A stretch of DNA of 12,703 nucleotides from assembly GCA_019313765.1 (NCBI GenBank), contig JAFDAP010000014.1:1-12703 (forward strand), given 5' to 3'. The stretch is from Deltaproteobacteria bacterium (GTDB lineage: Bacteria; Desulfobacterota; DSM-4660; Desulfatiglandales; Desulfatiglandaceae). The notes below the pieces were generated by a model. The model was given only the letters and a program-made list of their open reading frames with translations. It had not been told where the DNA came from and did not search any database. This document shows, piece by piece, positions 6,178 to 12,703 of this stretch. The translations under genes and the position numbers were made by a program. The first letter of the stretch is position 1; every line of letters begins with the position of its first letter.

Positions 6178-9100
6178 TTATGCCTTTCTCACATTGACCA
6201 TAAAGGCCTTGGTTTCAGGGATCCTGGTATTAGGATCACCGGCTGACGGGGTCAACAGGTTGGCCGAATCTCCACCATTCTTGGGATGGACCCATCCGAA
6301 ATGCCACGGGAGCCCAACCTGGTGAACGACATTCCCCTGTATTTTAAAGGGCCGGAAGCGAATGGTCACGATCGCAGTCGCTTTGAGCTTTCCTCGGGCC
6401 GATTCCACAACGACCATTCCCCCGTTTTTGATCCCTTTCATCTTGGCCAGTTCCTGGCTCATTTCCACAAAGATCTGTGGTTGGGCCTCTAACAGCCATG
6501 GCTGCCACCTGGTCATAACACCGGTCTGCCAGTGTTCGCTGACCCGGTATGTGGTGCCCACAATGGGGAATTTTGGATCACCCGACTTGTAAACATCCAT
6601 GTCGGTGCTATAGGTTGCCGCAACCGGACTTGCAAGCTGGCTGGAGAATGGCTGCTTTTTAACGGGACTTTCGATAGGCTCGTAGTGCTCCGGAAAAGGC
6701 CCGTCCGCCCTTCCCGGACCAAAGACATGCGCATGGCCCTCGGGTTTCATGATGAATGGATACTTGGTATCCGTTCGCATGGACCCGTCCGGGTTTTGCA
6801 TGGGGTACCAGCCCCCATCGGGCACGTCGCCGACCCACTTCTTGGACACATACTTGCCGTCTTTTACTTCACCCTTGAACTGGATCACAGGGTGCTCCTT
6901 GTCCCAGGGATTTCCCTGCTTGTCTACCGACGCGCGGTTGTAAATAATGCGGCGGTTGACCGGCCAGCACCAGGACCATTCCAGGTTAAGGCCGATACCG
7001 GACTTCTCTCTCTTCCGCCTGGCGGCCATATTCCCTTTTTCCGTATAGCTGTTGCAGTAAAGCCAATTAGCGGATGAGGTTGAGCCGTCGGCCTGCAACC
7101 AGGCGAAGCTGGGAACCAGCGTCCCCTTTTTGCAGAGTTTCCCTTTGACAGTGACATCTTTCGTGAAATAGCCATTAATCTCTTTGGCCATCTTGTGGGC
7201 GTCAAACTCACAATTAGTGGTGTAGTCCCACTTCAGGTTGACTATCGGTTCCGGGAAAACCGCATTCTTGTCTTTCCTATAGAGATACTTGACCTTTTTC
7301 ATCAGGTCTATCAGGATATCTCCGTCAGACTTTGCATCTCCCGGCGCCTGGGCAGCCTTGTAACGCCACTGCATCCACCTGCCGCTGTTGGTGATGGAAC
7401 CCTCTTTTTCCACGGAAACCGCACATGGGAGCATGAAAACCTCTGTCTTTATCTTCTTGGGATTCATGCCCGGTCCTTTCCAGAAGGACCCGGTCTCATT
7501 GTCAAAGATATTGACGTTCACCATCCAGTCCAACTTGGTGAGGGCCTTTCTGGTCTTGTTGGAATGAGCGCCCGATCCTGCAGGGTTCTGACCCCATGCA
7601 AAGAAGCCCGTGAATTTCCCCTTGTACATCTCGTCAAAGAGGTCAAGCCAGGAATTGGGCGTGCCTGCATCCAATTTGGGCATCCAGTCATACCCGAAAT
7701 TATTTGCCTTGGTCGCCTTGTCCCCAAAGAAAGACTTGAGGAGGCTCACCATGTATTTGGGCTCATTCTGCCACCAGTTGGCGCTCAATGAGTCTTTGCT
7801 CTTTGGTCTTCTCTTGAGATAATCCCCAAGGGTCGGCCATTTGGTGCTTGGGGTGGCCAAATAGCCGGGCCAGATATGGAAGAGGATGCAATGGTCGGTT
7901 GAACCCTGGACATTGGATTCACCTCTCAGGGCATTGACGCCTCCGCCTGCCACACCCATATTGCCCAACAGCAACTGGATCATGGCCATAGTCCGGATGT
8001 TCTGGACACCTACCGTATGCTGGGTCCAGCCCATGGCATACATGATGGTCCCTGCCTTGCCCTTCTGACCGGTATATGAATACATCTCATAGACCTTTTG
8101 AAGGTCTTCTTTTGGGGTACCCGTAATGGAAGATACAGTGTCTAAATCGTAACGGCTGTAGTGCTTTTTCAGCAACTGAAACACGCACCTGGGATCCTGA
8201 AGGGAACGATCTTTCTTCGGTATTCCATTTGCATCTTTTGCGAATGCCCACATCTTCTTGTTATACTTGCGGGACTTGGCATCGTAACCTGAAAACAGGC
8301 CATCATCAAATTTAAAGGAATCAGCAATAATGAAGGCTGCGTTGGTATACTCTGCCACATACTCCTTAAAATATTTCTCGTTTTCAAGGATGTACTTGAT
8401 CATCCCGCCTAAGAAGGCGATATCGGTCCCTGATCTCAAAGGGGTGTAAAAATCCGCCTTTGATGAGGTACGGGTAAACCGGGGATCTACGCTGATCAGC
8501 TTGCCCCCGCGTTTCATGGCCTCGTTCACCCATTTAAAGGAAATGGGGTGGTTTTCAGCCGCATTGGAACCCATGATGAGAATACAATCACTGTTTCGGA
8601 TATCGATCCAGTGATTGGTCATTGCGCCGCGTCCGAACGACTCTGCCAGAGCCGCAACAGTGGCGCTGTGTCAGATACGAGCCTGGTGCTCGATGTATGT
8701 GAGCCCCAAGGCCCTCATCATCGCCTGGATCAACCAGCACTCTTCATTGTCTAAGGCAGCGCTTCCCACATTTGCGATACCCTCGGTGCGGTTGACCACC
8801 TGTCCTTTTGCATTTTTGCTGATGAAGCTGGCATCCCGGCTCTTCTTAATCCTCTTGGCAATCATCCAGTATGCCTGGTCCCAGGAGACCTCCTGCCACT
8901 GGGTGCTGTAAGGAGCCCTGTAAAGGGGGGTTAGGAGACGATCCTCGTTGTTGGCCAATTGACTAAGTGCCGCGCCTTTTGAGCAAAGTGCTCCTTCGTT
9001 AATGGGGTGATCGGGATCACCTTCAATGTTAATAATCTTCCCTGCTCCTGCTTTTCCGGTATGAACGATCACACCGCAGCCGACGGCACAGTAACAGCAG

Positions 9101-9246
9101 ATGCTCGTCGATTCCTTTGCAAAGCGGATCTTAAGGGTCTGGGCATAGGATTTAATTGGTTTCAAATCAAGTCCCAAACCCAGAGCCGCTACGCCTGCCG
9201 CAGAAGCTCCCGTGATCTTGAAAAAATCGCGACGAGTAACGTTCAT
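6178..9246 (-). CDS. fdhA: Selenocysteine formate dehydrogenase catalytic subunit FdhA, Tat-exported
   Basis: Molybdenum- or tungsten-dependent oxidation of formate to CO2 (or the reverse), 1022 aa, the usual size for periplasmic FdhA/FdnG. The Tat motif TRRDFFK is at residues 4-10, followed by an Ala/Gly-rich segment. The [4Fe-4S] ligands are C50, C53, C57 and C88. The frame is broken only by TGA at 8671-8673, which is residue 192 in HQARIUHSATVAALAESFGRG. This is the conserved active-site Sec followed by His. MGSNAAENHPISFKW, MYAMGWTQHTVG and a C-terminal pterin-binding domain (WHFGWVHP) follow. I chose the ATG at 9246 because AAGGAGGG lies 4 bases upstream and the Tat signal begins there. 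An in-frame ATG at 9333 would add 29 residues, with no ribosome site. Conventional calling would break the gene into 8671-9333 and 6178-8622. Confidence 0.96.
8640..8661 (-). promoter_or_regulatory. Candidate SECIS hairpin of fdhA
   Basis: Starting 9 nt after the TGA, the minus strand folds as ACT-(G bulge)-T-TGC, loop GGCTCTG, GCA-G-AGT. This is seven pairs including one G-T. The loop starts 17 nt after the TGA, close to the spacing in E. coli fdhF, and opens with GG. It is weaker than the hairpin in the hydrogenase gene. Judged by eye. Confidence 0.5.
8671..8673 (-). other. Selenocysteine codon (TGA) of fdhA
   Basis: Residue 192, flanked by QARI and HSATVAALAESFGRG. This context is the known Sec site of bacterial formate dehydrogenases, where Sec is a Mo/W ligand. 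The frame is open on both sides over the full family length. Confidence 0.96.
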
Positions 9247-9292
9247 AAGCCCTCCTTGTTTTTTAAAGGTTTCGGGTTGGATATAAAAAACA

Positions 9293-9379
9293 AAGACGCT
9301 AAATCCGAAATTCAGACGTCTTATGTTTTTCAATATGATCCTTGCGAAGCTGAAAGAGCGCTATGGCTTTCTCGCAAGG
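9293..9379 (-). promoter_or_regulatory. Two hairpins in the fdhA leader
   Basis: Between the candidate promoter and the fdhA start lie CCTTGCGA (9340-9347) paired with TCGCAAGG (9372-9379), with further pairing inside (GAAAG with CTTTC), and AAGACG (9293-9298) paired with CGTCTT (9317-9322). Neither is followed by a T-run that would make it a simple terminator. The leader would be about 190 bases. I could not match it to a molybdenum or tungsten cofactor riboswitch. Confidence 0.35.
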
Positions 9380-9440
9380 TCTTTCAAAATAGATGTGAAT
9401 AAGCGAGGTTTAAAAAGGAAAAGTTGAGTTCTTAAAAATA

Positions 9441-9470
9441 GCCATACCCCCATGAGAACCGGTTTGTCAA
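9441..9470 (-). promoter_or_regulatory. Candidate sigma-70-type promoter of fdhAB
   Basis: The minus strand has a perfect TTGACA (9470-9465), an 18-base spacer and TATGGC (9446-9441). The -35 is ideal and the -10 poor, the same pattern as at the hydrogenase promoter. No sigma-54 -24/-12 pair was seen in this gap. Confidence 0.35.
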
Positions 9471-9499
9471 GTGTTTTTTTAGATAAATCAGGTAGTTAT

Positions 9500-9519
9500 A
9501 TATGTCAGGGCTGACATAT
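9500..9519. promoter_or_regulatory. 20-bp dyad, possible operator or activator site
   Basis: ATATGTCAGGGCTGACATAT has perfect 9-bp arms around a central GG. It sits about 30 bases upstream of the fdhA candidate -35, between fdhA and the response-regulator gene. A further half-site, CTGACA, lies at 9553-9558. The placement suits an upstream activator site for fdhAB. Confidence 0.4.
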
Positions 9520-9589
9520 GGAAATGGCGGGGATTTATGGATTTTTTGCGAGACTGACAATAATAGCCGTTAGCGGGTTCAGCGTTCAG

Positions 9590-9627
9590 AGGTTCCCCCG
9601 CACTATATGCGGGGATCTTCGACTTGC
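9590..9627 (-). repeat. Repeat fragment related to the MITE-like element
   Basis: The minus strand contains CAAGTCGAAGATCCC followed by a CCCCGCA-TATAG-TGCGGGG hairpin (9596-9614) and GGAA. The 15-base string recurs on the plus strand inside the 11710-11908 element, also followed by GCGGGGGAA. It lies about 50 bases after the regulator stop codon. The hairpin has no T-run. Confidence 0.5.
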
Positions 9628-9677
9628 CCTCAAAACTTTCGCTCGATCTCCCTACGAAGCTATTCTCGGACAGCCTC

Positions 9678-11030
9678 TTAGCGTTGCATTTCTCTCAATT
9701 TCCGCTTAAGTGTAGAAAGAGAAATGCCCAGTTTTCTTGCAGTCAAGCTTTTGTTTCCGCCACAGCCTTCAAGGCTGGTGAGGATATGACGCCTTTCCAC
9801 TTCCTTAAGGATTACGATATCTTTAATATTCAAAACTTCTTGACCGGTTTTTCCCAATGGCGGGCCACCAAAACCATTCTGCAGCAATAGATCCGCCGGC
9901 CTTATTTCATCGCCCTGAAACAGGAGGGATGCCCTTTCAATCACATTCCTGAGTTCTCTCACATTTCCCGGCCATGGATATTTTATCATTCGCTCTATGT
10001 GGCTTTCAGGAACCTTGATTGGCCTTCTTAAAAACTTTTTTACAAAATAGTCGGCAATTTCCGGGATATCCTTAGGATGCTCGCGTAATGGGGGTATATG
10101 CATATTGAAAACCGCCAACCGGTAATAAAGATCCTGCCTAAAGCTCTTGTCTTGTATGGCTTTCTCCAGATCCCGATTGGTTGTGGCTATGATTCTTACA
10201 TTAACGGGTATGATCCGTCCGCTTCCTATCCTCCGTATACTCTTATCTTCCAGCACGGTAAGCAATTTGCTTTGCAGGTGTATAGGTATTTCTCCGATCT
10301 CGTCCAAAAGCAGTGTCCCGCCGTCCGCTAATTCAAAGATACCCTCCCGACGGGCATCCGCACCCGTAAACACGCCCTTCTCATGACCAAAGTATTCAGC
10401 CTCCATTAGATTTTCGGGGATAGCGGAGCAGTTGATCGCAAGAAACGTTTCACGCCGGTCCTGGAGATCGTGGATAGCTTCGGCAACCACATTTTTTCCC
10501 ACACCCGTTTCCCCAGTGATCAACACGTTGGCATCGGAACCTGCAGCCAAGGCAATCTGCTCCCTGATTCTTTTCATCACCTCGGAGGAGCCCACTAATT
10601 TTTTTTCTTCTTTCCCTCTTTTCTTCTCATAGTCCTGAACTCTTAGCCTTCCCTCCATGTGCACGTTTTTAACGGCCATATCTATGGTGATCAAAAGCTC
10701 GTCTAATTCAAAAGGTTTTGAAAGATAATTAAAAGCTCCGGCCTGCATGGCGTCAACCGCATATTCGATTGTTGCATATGCGGTTATGAACAAAATTTTC
10801 GTGTTGGGATTAATATCCAGGATTCTCCGGCAGACCTCAATCCCTCGCATGTCGGGTAATTCCTGGTCCAATAATACCAAGGTCGATTGCTGGCGTTCAA
10901 AAATATCTATACCCTCTTTTCCATTGTGTGCGGCCTTGACACGGAAACCCTTAGCAATGAGGAAGTCAGAGAGAGAGTCTGTAAGAAGTTCATCATCATC
11001 AATAATCAATATGTCCGAAACTTTTTTCAT
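9678..11030 (-). CDS. Sigma-54-dependent NtrC/AtoC-type response regulator
   Basis: A 450-aa activator with three domains. Receiver (residues 6-120): acidic pocket DDDE at 11-14, phosphoacceptor D55 (LVLLDQ), K105. AAA+ domain (about 145-375): Walker A GETGVGKN at 173-180, sigma-54 contact loop GVFTGA at 219-224 in place of the usual GAFTGA, Walker B with D243 and E244, and an arginine-finger region near 293-304 (RDL and FRQDLYYRL). Fis-type helix-turn-helix at about 425-447 (LTARKLGISLSTLKRKL). It should activate a sigma-54 promoter once phosphorylated by an unseen kinase. I chose the ATG at 11030. An in-frame TTG at 11063 would add 11 residues and overlap the upstream receiver gene. The ribosome site is weak (GGGAAAGG about 13 bases away), suggesting coupling to that gene. 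The target may be fdhAB next door, but this is inference. Confidence 0.92.
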   Translation of the reverse strand: MKKVSDILIIDDDELLTDSLSDFLIAKGFRVKAAHNGKEGIDIFERQQSTLVLLDQELPDMRGIEVCRRILDINPNTKILFITAYATIEYAVDAMQAGAFNYLSKPFELDELLITIDMAVKNVHMEGRLRVQDYEKKRGKEEKKLVGSSEVMKRIREQIALAAGSDANVLITGETGVGKNVVAEAIHDLQDRRETFLAINCSAIPENLMEAEYFGHEKGVFTGADARREGIFELADGGTLLLDEIGEIPIHLQSKLLTVLEDKSIRRIGSGRIIPVNVRIIATTNRDLEKAIQDKSFRQDLYYRLAVFNMHIPPLREHPKDIPEIADYFVKKFLRRPIKVPESHIERMIKYPWPGNVRELRNVIERASLLFQGDEIRPADLLLQNGFGGPPLGKTGQEVLNIKDIVILKEVERRHILTSLEGCGGNKSLTARKLGISLSTLKRKLREMQR

Positions 11031-11055
11031 ATCTGCCGGGGCCGCCTTTCCCTGT

Positions 11056-11449
11056 TCATCCAAGCACCCGGCCCAGCACCTGGCTTAGTTCTATCATATC
11101 TACAGGTTTGGTAAGATAATCCTTTATCCATTTCCAGGCATGTCTGTCTATTTGCTGGGAACTGCCTGGATCATAGCCGGATATAATTGGTATCTTTGCA
11201 TTTGGGTCATTTTCCATAATCTTCTTGCCGCACGTTATCCCGTCCATTCCCGCCATGTTCCTGTCCATCAACACTACATCGGGTTGAAATGACTCTTGTC
11301 TTTCTATGGCCTTTTCCGCATTGTTCGCGGTAGCCACCTGGTAACCCAGTGCCTTTATCATCTCTTCCATAGCTTCCAGCATCTGGGTTTCATGGTCAGA
11401 TAGTAAGATTTTTTGGCCTTTACCACGTAAAACCCAGGAGAAATACCAT
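11056..11449 (-). pseudogene. Single-domain response-regulator receiver with a frameshift near its 5' end
   Basis: The intact frame from the ATG at 11382 gives 108 aa with the phosphoacceptor Asp in VVLMDRNMAGMDG, a switch residue in ISGYD and Lys in YLTKPVD. It lacks the first beta strand. That strand is encoded just upstream in the same frame (GKGQKILLSDHETQ), but no start codon exists there before a TAA. One base out of frame, ATG at 11449-11447 has AAAGAAGG before it and lies just after a good promoter. Removing one base near 11438 would join it into a full receiver of about 131 aa. The acidic pocket reads SDHE instead of xDDE. The linker before it resembles that between a kinase and receiver in hybrid sensors. 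It may be a decaying gene, a sequencing error or a short protein from 11382. Confidence 0.6.
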
Positions 11450-11468
11450 GCCCTTCTTTATCTTTTAT

Positions 11469-11497
11469 ATTATCCTCGCTTTGAAAAATTCTGTCAA
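11469..11497 (-). promoter_or_regulatory. Sigma-70-type promoter for the receiver and regulator genes
   Basis: On the minus strand TTGACA (11497-11492), a 17-base spacer and GATAAT (11474-11469). This is the best promoter in the window. Transcription would start near 11462, just before the ATG at 11449. Confidence 0.65.
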
Positions 11498-11709
11498 TAT
11501 GCTTTCACTTTGCCTTTATGCGACACTTCAGCTTTGAAAAAATCAGCAGCGGATCACTGGACCGAGCAATAACGTGCCAGAGTGCGCCATCCCCAGAAGA
11601 CTATTAGGATGGACCTTTTTGATTTGCACTCTATGGCTTTTTGCAATATGATCCCAGAGGTCTAAATGTGGAGATAGACATGCCCTCGCCTCTAACCCCC
11701 CAATACACC

Positions 11710-11908
11710 GAGACCTTTGAAAAATGTTTAATTTTGTTCAAGGTCAAGTCGAAGATCCCGGACTTTGAGCGGGGGAAGGTGAAAATTTTAACCACAGGAA
11801 TACATTGAGTATTTCGAGGATTAAAATTTGAGTCTGACGCAGCTTGTCCCGCCATAGCCCTGGCGACGGCGGAAGATTGGGCAAAAGTGGACGTTTTGCA
11901 AAGGTCTC
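11710..11908. mobile_element. MITE-like element with terminal inverted repeats and 5-bp target duplication
   Basis: A 199-bp element bounded by GAGACCTTTG (11710-11719) and its perfect complement CAAAGGTCTC (11899-11908). The match extends to about 16 bases with two mismatches. It is flanked on both sides by ACACC (11705-11709 and 11909-11913), as expected of a target-site duplication. Inside, AAATTTTAA and TTAAAATTT form a second inverted repeat. No transposase is encoded, so it would be moved in trans by an insertion sequence with similar ends. I cannot name the family. Confidence 0.8.
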
Positions 11909-11956
11909 ACACCACCTGAGGAGGAAAACATTCCTATGCAGCCATGCTGGCGGACA

Positions 11957-11972
11957 TCCTGCCAAGGCAGGA
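11957..11972. repeat. Small hairpin TCCTGCC-AA-GGCAGGA
   Basis: Perfect 7-bp arms with a two-base spacer, similar in design to the CCCGCC/GGCGGG hairpins at 4978 and 5142. It sits between the MITE-like element and the yjbQ-like gene. No T-run follows. Confidence 0.45.
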
Positions 11973-12043
11973 CCCTATTTTGTGCGTGGCTATGAGATAA
12001 TATAGAAAGACTTGTATGATGACTTTGTCAGGAGGACACCCGA

Positions 12044-12460
12044 ATGAAAAGCTATCGTAAGGAACTGTGGTTTCAAGTCCCCACCAGAAGGGCATTTATC
12101 AACATCACGCCACAGGTTGAAGAGTGTATAATAGATAGTGGTATCACAGAAGGCTTTGTGCTTGTAAACGCCATGCATATTACGGCATCCGTGTTTATTA
12201 ACGACGATGAACACGGCCTTCACCATGACTATGACGTATGGCTGGAAAAATTAGCGCCCCATGAACCGGTCTCGCAATATCGTCATAATGTGGGGGAGGA
12301 TAATGCCGACGCCCATATGAAGCGGCAGGTCATGGGTAGAGAGGTCGTCGTGGCAGTTACCCGCGGGAAATTGGATTTCGGCACATGGGAACAGATTTTT
12401 TACGGCGAATTCGACGGCCGGAGAAAGAAACGGGTCCTTGTTAAAATTATTGGAGATTGA
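12044..12460 (+). CDS. YjbQ/UPF0047 family protein
   Basis: A 138-aa protein, the normal full length for this family, which is annotated as secondary thiamine-phosphate synthase from weak complementation data. The physiological role is unsettled. Conserved features: HITAS (45-49), HGLHHDYDVWL (57-67), the block YRHNVGEDNADAHMKRQVMG (79-98), which includes H81 and H91, GKLDFGTWEQIF (108-119), and GEFDGRR (121-127). The histidines likely bind a metal. There is no signal peptide. The ATG has AGGAGG about 8 bases upstream. The gene ends in TGA, which shows that TGA still works as a stop in this genome. It is a single gene with its own leader and no clear link to the neighbours. Confidence 0.92.
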   Translation: MKSYRKELWFQVPTRRAFINITPQVEECIIDSGITEGFVLVNAMHITASVFINDDEHGLHHDYDVWLEKLAPHEPVSQYRHNVGEDNADAHMKRQVMGREVVVAVTRGKLDFGTWEQIFYGEFDGRRKKRVLVKIIGD

Positions 12461-12468
12461 GTAAAAAT

Positions 12469-12519
12469 CCTGGCCCAGCCTCCGGCCCATAGGGCCTACG
12501 GCCCGGAGGGAGGACCAGG
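12469..12519 (+). terminator. Long imperfect hairpin after the yjbQ-like gene
   Basis: It starts 8 bases after the stop codon. CCTGG (12469-12473) pairs with CCAGG (12515-12519), and CCTCCGG pairs with CCGGAGG, with small mismatches between. The loop holds a further GCCC-ATA-GGGC. The following bases (CTTTGGTT) form only a poor T-run, so this may be a palindromic repeat acting as a transcript end. Confidence 0.5.
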
Positions 12520-12570
12520 CTTTGGTTATCCCCAGAGGTGATTTGCTTTGTTGGAGTTTATTGCCTTATT

Positions 12571-12703
12571 GAAATTCCAAATATCAAACCCCAAATATCA
12601 AACAAATTCCAATGACCAAAATTCGAAAATCCAAACAATGTCTTGTCCTGGAAGGTTTTGGTCATTGAATATTGAAATTTGAGATTTATTTGTAATTTGG
12701 TGC
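12571..12703. repeat. AT-rich palindromic repeat running to the right edge
   Basis: CAATGACCAAAA (12610-12621) and TTTTGGTCATTG (12656-12667) form a perfect 12-bp inverted repeat with a 34-base spacer. Looser pairing extends outward. The left arm carries a tandem CCAAATATCAAAC (12577-12589 and 12591-12603). No coding potential is seen. It has the look of a dispersed intergenic repeat and may continue past the window. Confidence 0.6.

Larger units (their letters stand above)
11498..12043. other. Gene-free stretch upstream of the receiver gene and yjbQ-like gene
   Basis: No credible coding sequence. Minus-strand frames at 11631-11855 and 11744-11965 run through the MITE-like element and show no family features. 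It holds that element, a small hairpin at 11957-11972 and the ribosome site of the yjbQ-like gene. Between 11498 and 11704 I see only a loose inverted repeat CCATCC/GGATGG (about 11587-11612). Confidence 0.6.

Noticed and set aside
6532..7077. Long plus-strand frames inside fdhA (also 7195-7791)
   Set aside because: They are antisense shadows of the conserved fdhA coding frame, without family features or ribosome sites.
9247..9333. Earlier FdhA start at 9333
   Set aside because: It adds 29 residues before the Tat motif and has no ribosome site, while the ATG at 9246 has a strong one and begins the signal peptide.
9293..9379. Molybdenum or tungsten cofactor riboswitch
   Set aside because: Hairpins are present but I could not match the conserved riboswitch core by eye, so they are reported only as unclassified leader structure.
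11564..11580. Sigma-54 promoter on the minus strand (CTGGCACGTTATTGCTC)
   Set aside because: The -24 and -12 elements look good, but the spacing between GG and GC is nine bases instead of the strict ten, and no gene start follows at a suitable distance before the clear sigma-70-type promoter.
11631..11965. Minus-strand frames of about 73-74 aa
   Set aside because: They run through the MITE-like element and its flanks, with no recognisable protein features.

Overview
The window looks like a piece of a selenocysteine-using anaerobe, most likely a sulfate-reducing or syntrophic member of the Desulfobacterota. The lineage is inferred from gene content only: a Tat-exported periplasmic-type [NiFe] hydrogenase, a two-subunit selenocysteine formate dehydrogenase with its maturation factor FdhE, an NtrC-type regulator, and many small palindromic repeats between genes. 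Selenocysteine use is read directly: in-frame TGA codons sit exactly where catalytic Cys/Sec residues are expected, while the last gene (12044-12460) uses TGA as an ordinary stop.

Layout. Positions 1-2272 (minus): hydrogenase small subunit followed by the large subunit, which runs off the left edge. The large subunit has TGA at both cysteine positions of the N-terminal nickel-binding motif (RTUGVU), followed by a perfect hairpin with a GGU loop that fits a bacterial SECIS element. Positions 2411-4039 (plus): a divergently transcribed, unassigned B12-binding-type radical SAM protein. Positions 4103-4930 (minus): fdhE. Positions 4931-5408: no gene, a dense cluster of hairpins and inverted repeats ending in a strong terminator. 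Positions 5409-9246 (minus): fdhA and fdhB, with Sec at FdhA residue 192. Positions 9247-9677: a long fdhA leader with two hairpins, a candidate promoter, a 20-bp dyad and a repeat fragment. Positions 9678-11449 (minus): a sigma-54-dependent response regulator preceded by a single-domain receiver whose 5' end appears frameshifted behind a good sigma-70-type promoter. Positions 11498-12043: mostly non-coding, holding a 199-bp MITE-like element with terminal inverted repeats and a 5-bp target duplication. Positions 12044-12460 (plus): a YjbQ/UPF0047 gene. Positions 12461-12703: a hairpin and an AT-rich palindromic repeat.

How the genes work together (inference). The hydrogenase and FdhAB are both predicted to be exported by the Tat system on the signal peptide of one subunit, and would interconvert H2 and formate with periplasmic electron carriers such as c-type cytochromes. 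FdhE would help mature FdhA. The adjacent regulator may control one of these operons, although I found no convincing sigma-54 promoter. The most unusual observation is the double-selenocysteine UxxU motif proposed for the hydrogenase active site.
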